Below, piece by piece: positions 43,436 to 51,294 of a stretch of DNA of 64,000 nt (positions are counted from its first letter, which is position 1; the number at the start of each line of letters is the position of its first letter). The position numbers and the translations under genes were made by a program. Below the pieces are notes generated by a model. The model saw nothing but the letters and a program-made list of their open reading frames with translations, made no database searches and was not told the origin of the DNA. This stretch comes from an uncultured Myxococcales bacterium (GTDB taxonomy: Bacteria; Myxococcota_A; UBA9042; CAIXZC01): assembly GCA_903895725.1 (NCBI GenBank), contig CAITUV010000065.1, positions 62,001-126,000 on the forward strand. The letters run 5' to 3'.

Positions 43436-45422
43436 GATGGCTGTGGTGGTGCTGGACGGTTTCGGACTGTCTCCGGCGACTGAGTGGACAATCGTCCAGG
43501 AGCTATTCGACGGGCTCCCGGACGAGCTCTCCAGGCGCATGGTCGCCGTGGCGGGCCGCGAGCTTGCAGCCTGTGCGCTCGCCCCGACGTCACATGGCGT
43601 GGCCCGCATTCTTGCGACCCGGACGGGGGCTTCGTGGGAGGCGACGTTTGCCGCAGTGCGCGACGCAGGTCGCAGCGTGGCGGCAGAGCTGAGCCGGGAT
43701 GGAGCATGGGACCAGATCTCGTCCTTGCGCCGTGAGGTGGCGTCGAAGCACCACTACGCCCCGTGGGCCGTCGAGACGCCGTTCATCTTCGGGATGCGAC
43801 AGGAAAGCCCGACCTGGATCACGCCCACGGCTGGGGTGTTCACGGGCTTCGACGAGACCGATCCGGCGATCATGGGCAACTCGGATACCGGTCACCAGCA
43901 GATCTTCAACCTGTGCGTGGCCCGGCAGATACCGGCGGTGATCTCGAGCCTGGTCGATTCCGGTGAGTTCTTCCGCAACGAGGCGCTGAACCGGGATCTG
44001 ATGCGGGCGAAGGACGGGGCCTCGGTGGTGGTCAAGACGCTGCTGTCGGGCGAGTACGGCGACGACGGCTATGTGCACAGTGCGTTCTCTCATCTGCTGG
44101 CCTTCTTCAAGCTGTATTTCGAGGTGTTGGGGTTGCCGGCATCGCAGCTCCAGGTCGAGGCCGTGCTGGACGGCCGGGATTCTCCCCTGTACTCGTCGCT
44201 TCGGTTCGAGACCGTGCGGGGACAACGCCGGTATGGATACCTGCACCGGCTGCGCCAGGTCCTTGCCGGCTACGGGGCGGAAGGATGTCTCGCATGGATC
44301 CTTGGCCGCCAGTTCATGGACCGAGACTACAAGGGGGGGATGATCCGCAAGGAATACGAGGCGGTCACGGCGAATGCGGGGCGCCGGGCTGCAAGCCTGG
44401 ACGAAGCATTGGCCCTGGTGGCAGCCGACCACGACAACGGCATTCCTGACCCCTCGGTGGAGCCGATCGTCATCGGCAGTCCCCGCCCGCTGGGGGACTC
44501 GACGGTGTTCTTCAACGCGATCTTCCGGTCCGACCGCCAGGAACCGATCACCGCCTGTCTGCTGGGCTGCACCGATTTCGTCCGGAAGCAGGCCACGCAG
44601 AAGAAGCGCGTCGACAGCTGGGACGATTTCACCTGGATCAAGCCCATCGCGGGGCTGACCCACTGGAGCATGATCGACTATCACCTCGATTTCCGGAGCG
44701 CCGGGGCGCACAGCGTGTACCAGGACAGCCCGCACGAGCATAACGTGCTCTTCCGGCTCAACGAGAGCGTGCCGGGATTCCGCTTCCTGTTTCTCACGGA
44801 AGGGGTCAAGGAGAAGCACATGGGGCTCTTCTCCCGTGGGCGCCGCTCCCGGCCTCTCGTTCCGGCCGAGACCCAGGTGATCCTGCCGACCTGCGGCAAG
44901 GAGCTGGGCATTCTCAGCGACAACGACCTCTACAAGCAGCCCGGGATGAAGCACGGAGAGATTGCCCAGCGCCTGGAGCAGGAGCTGAGAAGCCCGGCAT
45001 TCGACCTGCTGGCGGTCAATTTCCCGGGCGCCGACATGATCGGCCACCTGGTCATCGACCACTTTGATTCGTGTCTCGACACGCTGAAGTCGCTGGACAA
45101 GGCCCTCTCCACCCTCGTACCGGCCGCAATGGACAACGGCTGGGTGCTCGTCGTCACCAGCGACCACGGCAATGTGGAGCATTTCGGTCCTGACCACGGT
45201 GCCAACGGCGTGCTCACAACGCTGCTTCTTCCCCGATCCGGTGCGCTGGTGCCCCAGCCCCCGCCCGATGGTGAGGCCCGGCTGTTCGACGTGGCCTGGA
45301 CCATCCTGGCGGTCCTGGGCGTCGAACCAGGCAGCCTGGCGCTGCCCCCGTGGCCGGCCGGCGTGGCCGACAGCCCGAAGCGACTGGTGGGAACATCGCT
45401 GGTCACCCGCGTGGGGGACTAG
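43419..45422 (+). CDS. Large, divergent 2,3-bisphosphoglycerate-independent phosphoglycerate mutase
   Basis: A 667-residue alkaline-phosphatase-superfamily protein. Retained signatures are VVVLDGFG (metal-binding Asp), GNSDTGHQQIFN (catalytic Ser, canonical GNSEVGH), LDGRDSP, NFPGADMIGHLVIDH (canonical NxPDMVGHTG) and TSDHGNVEHFG. Typical bacterial iPGM is about 510 residues; the extra length lies mainly before the catalytic Ser (~100 residues) and in the middle. It may be a true glycolytic iPGM or a related phosphomutase. The ATG at 43419 follows AAAGGAG and lies inside uvrC. The stop is followed in frame by 27 coding-like codons (see findings). Confidence 0.82.
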   Translation: MAMKGRMAVVVLDGFGLSPATEWTIVQELFDGLPDELSRRMVAVAGRELAACALAPTSHGVARILATRTGASWEATFAAVRDAGRSVAAELSRDGAWDQISSLRREVASKHHYAPWAVETPFIFGMRQESPTWITPTAGVFTGFDETDPAIMGNSDTGHQQIFNLCVARQIPAVISSLVDSGEFFRNEALNRDLMRAKDGASVVVKTLLSGEYGDDGYVHSAFSHLLAFFKLYFEVLGLPASQLQVEAVLDGRDSPLYSSLRFETVRGQRRYGYLHRLRQVLAGYGAEGCLAWILGRQFMDRDYKGGMIRKEYEAVTANAGRRAASLDEALALVAADHDNGIPDPSVEPIVIGSPRPLGDSTVFFNAIFRSDRQEPITACLLGCTDFVRKQATQKKRVDSWDDFTWIKPIAGLTHWSMIDYHLDFRSAGAHSVYQDSPHEHNVLFRLNESVPGFRFLFLTEGVKEKHMGLFSRGRRSRPLVPAETQVILPTCGKELGILSDNDLYKQPGMKHGEIAQRLEQELRSPAFDLLAVNFPGADMIGHLVIDHFDSCLDTLKSLDKALSTLVPAAMDNGWVLVVTSDHGNVEHFGPDHGANGVLTTLLLPRSGALVPQPPPDGEARLFDVAWTILAVLGVEPGSLALPPWPAGVADSPKRLVGTSLVTRVGD

Positions 45423-45746
45423 GACTTCCTGTCCGAGGGCGGATTCAGCGAGAAGCTGTACCGGGCTCGAAAGGGGCAACGCGACTGCACCCCGGGACTG
45501 CGGTGAGCAGGGAGTATGCGGCGAGGAGGGGGCGTGTGCAAAGCTTCCACACCGCGGCCATGCCAGAGCATAGGGCCCGCGGCTATGCCGTCAGGATCCC
45601 CCTGAGGTGAGCGATACGCTGGAGAGCCTTGCGGCTCAGGCATCTGCACAACCGGGGCAACGTCGAACAGTCAGACAACGTTGCACTTGCCGGACTTCAT
45701 GGTACGATTCCTGCATTACTGACGCCCGACGGCGAGGGAGGGGGGC
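45423..45746. other. Intergenic region with coding-like remnant
   Basis: The first 84 bases (45423-45506) read in the gpmI frame through to TGA with GC-rich third positions (FLSEGGFSEKLYRARKG). The rest holds no gene; it has a GAGCC/GGCTC hairpin near 45630 and the promoter of the next gene. Confidence 0.45.
45681..45708 (+). promoter_or_regulatory. Promoter for the repeat lipoprotein
   Basis: TTGCAC (45681-45686), 16 bp, TACGAT (45703-45708), 38 bp before the ATG. Confidence 0.5.
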
Positions 45747-46364
45747 ATGAAGCTCGAGCGCAAGAAGGCGACCGGCACGAAGACGGCAAGCTACCCGACG
45801 CACGCGGATGCCAAGTCGGACCGGCGCAGGTTCCTGGGTCTATTGGGCAAGGGGTTCATCGCTGCGCCACTGCTGGGAGTGGCCGGGTGCGAGTTTGGAG
45901 GGAGCAAGAAGAAGCTCCCGACGGATGCCGGGGAAGATGCCATCCTCGAGCCCGACTACACGTTGGGGGGCGTCGCTCCGGACCCGGACTACAACGAGGC
46001 CGGGGACATCGGCGACACGACCCGGGAGCCCGACTGGAACCTGTCCGGCGGGGCGCCCATGGACCCCGACCTTCGAACCCGGCCCGAGGAGGTCGTGGCA
46101 CCGCCGGGCGACATGGCGCTGGACGTCGACTCGCCGGACGGCTGCTCCACCAAGCTGGACGCCGAGGGGGAGTTCCCGCCGCTCCCGGGCGAGGCCGTTC
46201 CGGACGTAAAGCCACAGCCGGACGCCACGGAGGAAGACGTCCCGCCATTGGCCGGCGACATGCCCGCACCGGACGTCACTTCACAGCCGGAGAAAGATAC
46301 CAAGGGGGAGGTCGATGCCGAAGAGCCTCCGCTCGATGGCGACATGCCCGCCCCCAGGTTCTAG
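45747..46364 (+). CDS. Twin-arginine-type lipoprotein with aromatic and Pro/Asp repeats; candidate radical SAM substrate
   Basis: A 205-residue protein. The N-terminus has a Tat-like signal (SDRRRFLGLLGKGF) running into a lipobox (LLGVAGC, C48). The mature part has almost no predicted fold: it is acidic, Pro-rich and repetitive. Two units begin EPDYTLGGVAPDPDYNEAGD and EPDWNLSGGAPMDPDL; three later units have PPLPGEAVPDV, PPLAGDMPAPDV and PPLDGDMPAPRF, the last ending the protein. Apart from C48 there is one Cys (GCSTK). Such repetitive, unstructured lipoproteins are the kind of substrate used by radical SAM/SPASM peptide maturases, and one such enzyme is the next gene, convergent, 229 bp away. 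Function as substrate is inference. Confidence 0.7.
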   Translation: MKLERKKATGTKTASYPTHADAKSDRRRFLGLLGKGFIAAPLLGVAGCEFGGSKKKLPTDAGEDAILEPDYTLGGVAPDPDYNEAGDIGDTTREPDWNLSGGAPMDPDLRTRPEEVVAPPGDMALDVDSPDGCSTKLDAEGEFPPLPGEAVPDVKPQPDATEEDVPPLAGDMPAPDVTSQPEKDTKGEVDAEEPPLDGDMPAPRF

Positions 46365-46593
46365 ACACAGTCGTCCGGCTTCGCGAACATCCCGGGGGAC
46401 AGCGTCGGACGCCGGATGTAGTGCTCCGCGTACGCTTCAAGTAGGCCTGCGCAGCCATCTCGACGCCTCCCTCGTCCGCCGGGTGCCCACTCGCCGAGCC
46501 GGCTGTGTCTGGCAATCGGATGGGCCGATCCTGCATAGAGCACTGAATGGCTGGGCTCGGTTTGGCTGATCCGTTCCCCAGGGGGAGAGGCAC
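46365..46593. other. Gap between convergent lipoprotein and radical SAM genes
   Basis: On the minus strand GGGAGG precedes an ATG at 46458 that would give a 60-residue basic peptide running into the lipoprotein's 3' end. In the adjacent frame a stretch ending at 46361 reads GLLEAYAEHYIRRPTLSPGM, then FAKPDDCV, with GC-rich third positions, suggesting a gene remnant or a frameshifted small gene. Neither is a confident gene. Confidence 0.3.
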
Positions 46594-47691
46594 CTACTCG
46601 AGCACGGGGCCGTAGAACCGCTCCAGGAATGCCGGATTCTTCTCTGCATACAGCTCTTCGGCTACCCGATCCGCCTGGGCAATGAGCGCCTGTTCGAACC
46701 AGCACAGAAGGCCGGATACACCGCCTACCGAGCCGGTCATTGCGTAGTTGACGCAGCCGCACCAGTGCATGCAGCGCATCACGTACTCGCACTCGGCGCA
46801 CTCATCCAGGATAGCATTCTTCGCCTGGATCAGGGCATCCCGTCGGGCCGGGTCCACGCCGTCGTGGACCGTGCCGATCACGACGTCGTCCCGGTCATCC
46901 ATGCCGATGAGCCGGTCGCACGGATAGAGTCGTCCAGCAGGGGACACGGCCAGCTCTTCACAGCCGAAGTCGCACCGGTCCGAGCAGGCGAATCCGCCCT
47001 TGAGATGCGTCACGATCTTGCTGTCGAGGAGATTGAGCTTGAAGCGCAGGCCCCGCCGGAACGCTGCGGCGTACCGGTCGGCAAAGGCGTGCAGGGCGAC
47101 CTCAAATCGCTCTCGGGCCGCGTCGTCCCAGGTGGCTTCGTAGTTGAGGTTGAAGCTCAGCTGTCTCAGCCCCAGGTCGAGCAGGTGGTCAAGAGAGTCG
47201 GGCAGCAGGTGGACATTGGCGGGGTCGATCACGCTGATGCTCTTGACCGGGAGGCCGGCGGCCAGCGCCCGGGTGATTCCGGCCGCCACGTCGGCGTGGC
47301 TTCCCCTGCGGTCGGCCCGCACGCGGCAGGCATCGTGTGCGGGGGGGCAGCCGTCGATGCTGACTCCCAGGTGGAAACGGTTGGCCGCCAGCCACTCGAT
47401 GCGCTCCGGCGTGAACAGCGTGGAGTTGCTGGTCACCACCAGGGTGACGGGCACCGGGTACGCAGCGGTTCGTTGCCGCACGTACCGCGTGATCTCCCGG
47501 ATGAGGTCGAAGCGGAGCATGGGCTCGCCGCCGAAGAAGCCGACCTGCTTGAGGGGACGGTCCGACTTGACGACCAGGTCAACGGCCTTGCAAGCCACTT
47601 CGAACGGCATGGGGCGGGGGAATTTCTCCCCGTTGTAGCAGTAGGTACAGGCAAGATTGCACTGGTGGTCGAGGAAGAGGGTCAGGCGCAA
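46594..47691 (-). CDS. Radical SAM/SPASM peptide- or protein-maturase
   Basis: A 365-residue enzyme with CNLACTYC at C11, C15 and C18, right at the N-terminus as in anaerobic sulfatase-maturase and peptide-maturase types. It has GFFGGEPMLRFDL, TSNSTLFTPE and GVSIDGCPPAHDACR. The C-terminal SPASM pattern is complete: CSDRCDFGCEELAVSPAGRL then YPCDR, CAECEYVMRCMHWCGC and a last Cys in LLCWF, able to hold two auxiliary [4Fe-4S] clusters. It starts 31 bases after the giant TPR gene in the same direction, so it is last in a thiolase-TPR-radical SAM run. No sulfatase is nearby; the convergent repeat lipoprotein is the best candidate substrate. Confidence 0.88.
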   Translation of the reverse strand: MRLTLFLDHQCNLACTYCYNGEKFPRPMPFEVACKAVDLVVKSDRPLKQVGFFGGEPMLRFDLIREITRYVRQRTAAYPVPVTLVVTSNSTLFTPERIEWLAANRFHLGVSIDGCPPAHDACRVRADRRGSHADVAAGITRALAAGLPVKSISVIDPANVHLLPDSLDHLLDLGLRQLSFNLNYEATWDDAARERFEVALHAFADRYAAAFRRGLRFKLNLLDSKIVTHLKGGFACSDRCDFGCEELAVSPAGRLYPCDRLIGMDDRDDVVIGTVHDGVDPARRDALIQAKNAILDECAECEYVMRCMHWCGCVNYAMTGSVGGVSGLLCWFEQALIAQADRVAEELYAEKNPAFLERFYGPVLE

Positions 47692-47722
47692 GGGAATCCT
47701 CCCGAGTCGTTGCCCGCCGGTG

Positions 47723-50700
47723 CTACTTGAGCTGCTCCTCGAGCTGTCCGGCCAGCTCCGATTTCAGTTTCTTGAGCTTCTGCACGGCGTTCTTGGCGTC
47801 CTTGGTCCTTCCGAGAGCGGCGCTGACGGCCCCCCAGGCGTACCAGCATTCGGGAAAGGTCGGGTCGATCTTCGTGCAGCGAGCCAGCGCATCGACGCTC
47901 TCATCAAGCTTCTGGGCCTTTGAGAGCACGACGCCCAGATTGTACCAGGTGTAAGGATCCTTGCCGTCTCCTTCGAGGGCCTTGCGGTAGTGAAGGGCCG
48001 CGGCATCGAGATTGCCCCTGGAATCCTCGACCATTCCGAGCAGGAACCGGGTGCGGGCCAGCTCGGGGTTCTGGGCGGCGGCGTCCGAAGTGGCCGGGTC
48101 CGGGCATTTCGACCCGGCCTTGCATTCGGTACCGCTTCTGTCGTTGCCGCTCTTTCCACCGTCCTTGCCGGTACCGGCGTCCTTCGGATTCCCGGTGCCG
48201 TCGGCGGTCGTCGCCTCCGCCCTGGCCAGGGCGGCCTCGAGGAGCTTGAACGCGCCGTCGAGGTCGTTCGTGTTGAGCATGGCCGAGCCGGCAGCGTTGG
48301 CCACCTGGATGTCTTCGGGGAGGGCCGCAGCTGCCTTCGCGAGGAATGGAAGGGCTCCCGCCTGGTCTCCTTCGGCCTGCCTGGCGAATCCGGCCAGCTT
48401 GAGCGCATTGGGATCATCGGGGGCCGTCTTGAGGGCTTCGTCCGCTTTCTGGCGGGCGCAGGCGTAGTCCTGCTTCCGGTAGCAGATCTCGCCCAGCTTG
48501 AGCAGGGGCGAGATGTTGCCCGGGTTAGTGCGGGCGGCCTCCTGCAGGTCCGCCTCGGCGCCTCCCGTATCGCCGGACTTCAGGCGGGCGGAGGCCAGCA
48601 TCGCGGGGATTTCGGAATCGGCAGGAAGCAGCGTGCGGGCCTTCTCAAGCGCCTCCACGGCCTCCTTGTAGCGCTGGCGATTGAGCCGCACGATTCCGAG
48701 CTGCTTGAGGAGAATGCCTTGATCAGCGGCCTTCTCCGCCGCCGACGAGAGGAGCTTGTCTGCCGTCTCCAGGTTCTTACGGCGTCCCTCGATGACTCCC
48801 AGCTTCCAGGCAGCCCGCCAGTTGTCGGGCTCGGCCTTGACCACGGCGGCCAGGTGCATTGCGGCCCCGTCCTCGTCTCCCTGGTCCAGGAGCATCATGC
48901 CGAGTGCGAGCGAGGCCGTGGTGTTTCCCGGCTCCGCCTCCAGGACCTTCTCCAACTGGCTCCTGGCCTCGGTGTAGTTCTTCTCATCGAGGAACTTTCG
49001 GGCCAGAGCCAGTCGTTCCGAGGTCCCTTTGCTGCCGGCGAGCCCCGCAGCCTGGTCGAGCTCGCGGGCCGCATCCTGCGGGCGTCCCGATTCCTGGTAG
49101 GCCTTGGCGAGGAACCTGCGGGTCTCGTAGTGCTCCGGAGACAGCTTCCGGGCCGCTTCGAGCGGTTCCACTGCGTCGGCATAGCGCCCCAGGTTGACCA
49201 GGGCCACTCCGAGCAGGAAGTGCGGGCCCAGCTCCTTCTCGAGCCCCCTGGCCGCGGTGGTGAGAGGCTCGACGGCCTCGGAGTACTGCTTCGCATCGGA
49301 GAGAAGGACGCCCAGCCGGTACGCGACTCCGGGGTCATCCGGAGAAGAATCGTGGACCATCCGGACCTGGACCAGGGCATCCTCGGTGTGCCCCGACTTC
49401 TCCAGACTGGTGGCATACTCCAGGCGCTGCGGATTGGCATCGGGGTTGTTCTCGAGGTACCGCTCCCAGGCCGGGAGCGCTTCCTCGTGCTTCCCCTGCA
49501 GGCTCAGGGCCAGCGCAAGGTCCCGGTCCACCTGGCGGTTCTCGGGCTGGAGCTGGACCACCCGCTTGAGCAGCCGCTCGGCCTGCTCATAGCGACCGGA
49601 TCGGGCTGCAGTGAGGCCCAGGTAGTAGACTGCGGGCGGGTCGTCAGGGGCCTTGGCGACGGCTTTCTCGAAGTAGCTTTCGGCAGCGATGAAGTCCTCC
49701 CGGACGAACGCGGCCCGTCCGAGCGCGTAGAGCGCCTTGAAGTCATCGGGGCGTTGCCGGAGTGCGGATTCGTAGAGCTCGGCGGCCTCCTTCATGCGCC
49801 CCTGCTGCTCACGGATCTGGCCCTGTCCGAGGTAGCAATCGGGCACGTACGTGGACAGCTCGATAGCCTTCTCGTACTCATCGAACGCATCGTCGAGCTC
49901 CCCCAGGTTATGGAGGGAGTGGGCCAGCCCGTAACGGGCCTTGCCGTTGGTCGGGTCGGTCTTGAGCGCTGCCCGGTACTGGTCCACGGCCTTGTCGAAC
50001 TGTCCCTGCCGGTGGAACAGTAGGCCCAGCGCGTAGGCAGACCGGGACGAGTCCGGGTCGAGCCCTGCCGACTTGGCCATGTACTTTTCGGCCTCCTGGT
50101 GACGACCGAGCTTCTCCATGGCGATTCCGAGGGCCAGGAAGACATCCGGATCGCCCGGGTTGGAGGCGGCGACCTTCTCGAGCAGGGTGACGGCCTCTTC
50201 GACACGGGCCGAGCGCTGGAGCAGGAATGCCAGGTTGTAGAGGGCATCGGGATGATCGGGCACCTTCTCCAGCACTTTGCGCAGGTAGGCCTCTTCCTGT
50301 GCCGCGTTGCCCGCCTTTCCGTAGGCCAGGGAGAGTTGAAAGAGCGTCTCCACGTCTTCCGGGTTGGCTTTCTGTGCCTTCTCGAACAGGGCCTGGGCCT
50401 TGTCGTCCTTTCCGGCCGCCTGGTACGCCGCAGCCAGGTTGAACAGCACCTCCGCCCGGTCCGGCTCGAGCTCCGCCGCCTTTTCGAGGTGCGGAATGGC
50501 CTCGTCCACCCGGCTGTTCCGGATGAGGAGCGAGCCGAGGTTGAAGCGCAGGGTGGCGTCTTCCGGTCGTCTCTTGACGACCTTCTCGTAGACGCGGATC
50601 GCATATCCGATCTTGCCGGCGTCGGCGAGCGCCTGGGCGAGCTGTTCGAGCACCTCCTCACGCCCTTTCGACAGCACGGCAGCGCTCTCCAGGGCCACGG

Positions 50701-51262
50701 CGGCCTCGTCGTTCCTCCCCTTCTCCATGAGGGCGATTCCCAGGTTGAAATACCCCTCGAAGAACTCCGTGTCGGCCCGCACGGCCTGCTGGTAGCGCTC
50801 GATCTCCTCGTCCTTGCGGCCCGCATCACCGGCAATGCGGCCGAGGAGGAAGAGGACCCTGGGGCTGTCCTCCTTTTCGGCCAGGGCCTTCTTGAGCAGC
50901 GACTCGGCCCGTTCCCGGTTGCCCAGGTCGTACGCACACTTTCCGGCCAGGAAGATGCCGGCTACGAACCGGGGGTCCATCTCCATGACCTTCTCGATGA
51001 GGGGCATGGCCTTGAGGCAATCCCCCATCTTGTCGTAGGACGCTGCCATGTAGTAGATCGCCTCGAGGAATTCCGGGGCAATCTTCAAGGCCTTGGCAAA
51101 CCGGTCCCGAGCGGCCTGGTAGTTGCCCTCGTTGAACAGGTTGAGCCCCTCGTCGAACAGGGCAAAGGCCTTTGGGTCGATGTTGGCATTCAGGCCGGCC
51201 CTTGCGGGGGCGACCCAGAAGAGGAGGGCCAGGAGCAGCCCGGCAGCCGCAAGCCTTTTCAC
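47723..51262 (-). CDS. Giant exported TPR-repeat protein
   Basis: A 1179-residue protein with a signal peptide (MKRLAAAGLLLALLFWVAPARA) followed by roughly thirty tetratricopeptide repeats of 34 residues (e.g. FLEAIYYMAASYDKMGDCLK; AEVLFNLAAAYQAAGKDDKA; PDDPPAVYYLGLTAARSGRY). A Gly/Asp/Ser-rich linker with two Cys (ECKAGSKC) breaks the array near residue 1030-1070 before the last repeats. The GTG start at 51262 has GGAGGACTTCGC upstream; the frame stays open further upstream but there it runs out of frame over the thiolase gene. It is probably a periplasmic scaffold. Same direction as, and 31 bases before, the radical SAM gene. Confidence 0.87.
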   Translation of the reverse strand: MKRLAAAGLLLALLFWVAPARAGLNANIDPKAFALFDEGLNLFNEGNYQAARDRFAKALKIAPEFLEAIYYMAASYDKMGDCLKAMPLIEKVMEMDPRFVAGIFLAGKCAYDLGNRERAESLLKKALAEKEDSPRVLFLLGRIAGDAGRKDEEIERYQQAVRADTEFFEGYFNLGIALMEKGRNDEAAVALESAAVLSKGREEVLEQLAQALADAGKIGYAIRVYEKVVKRRPEDATLRFNLGSLLIRNSRVDEAIPHLEKAAELEPDRAEVLFNLAAAYQAAGKDDKAQALFEKAQKANPEDVETLFQLSLAYGKAGNAAQEEAYLRKVLEKVPDHPDALYNLAFLLQRSARVEEAVTLLEKVAASNPGDPDVFLALGIAMEKLGRHQEAEKYMAKSAGLDPDSSRSAYALGLLFHRQGQFDKAVDQYRAALKTDPTNGKARYGLAHSLHNLGELDDAFDEYEKAIELSTYVPDCYLGQGQIREQQGRMKEAAELYESALRQRPDDFKALYALGRAAFVREDFIAAESYFEKAVAKAPDDPPAVYYLGLTAARSGRYEQAERLLKRVVQLQPENRQVDRDLALALSLQGKHEEALPAWERYLENNPDANPQRLEYATSLEKSGHTEDALVQVRMVHDSSPDDPGVAYRLGVLLSDAKQYSEAVEPLTTAARGLEKELGPHFLLGVALVNLGRYADAVEPLEAARKLSPEHYETRRFLAKAYQESGRPQDAARELDQAAGLAGSKGTSERLALARKFLDEKNYTEARSQLEKVLEAEPGNTTASLALGMMLLDQGDEDGAAMHLAAVVKAEPDNWRAAWKLGVIEGRRKNLETADKLLSSAAEKAADQGILLKQLGIVRLNRQRYKEAVEALEKARTLLPADSEIPAMLASARLKSGDTGGAEADLQEAARTNPGNISPLLKLGEICYRKQDYACARQKADEALKTAPDDPNALKLAGFARQAEGDQAGALPFLAKAAAALPEDIQVANAAGSAMLNTNDLDGAFKLLEAALARAEATTADGTGNPKDAGTGKDGGKSGNDRSGTECKAGSKCPDPATSDAAAQNPELARTRFLLGMVEDSRGNLDAAALHYRKALEGDGKDPYTWYNLGVVLSKAQKLDESVDALARCTKIDPTFPECWYAWGAVSAALGRTKDAKNAVQKLKKLKSELAGQLEEQLK

Positions 51263-51294
51263 GCGAAGTCCTCCCAGGGAACGAGGGGGCGTGC

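Noticed and set aside
45420..45506. Stop-codon recoding (selenocysteine or pyrrolysine) in the mutase gene
   Set aside because: The codon is TAG with no sign of a pyrrolysine system in the window, and the extension has no Cys-homologue context; kept only as a possible remnant.
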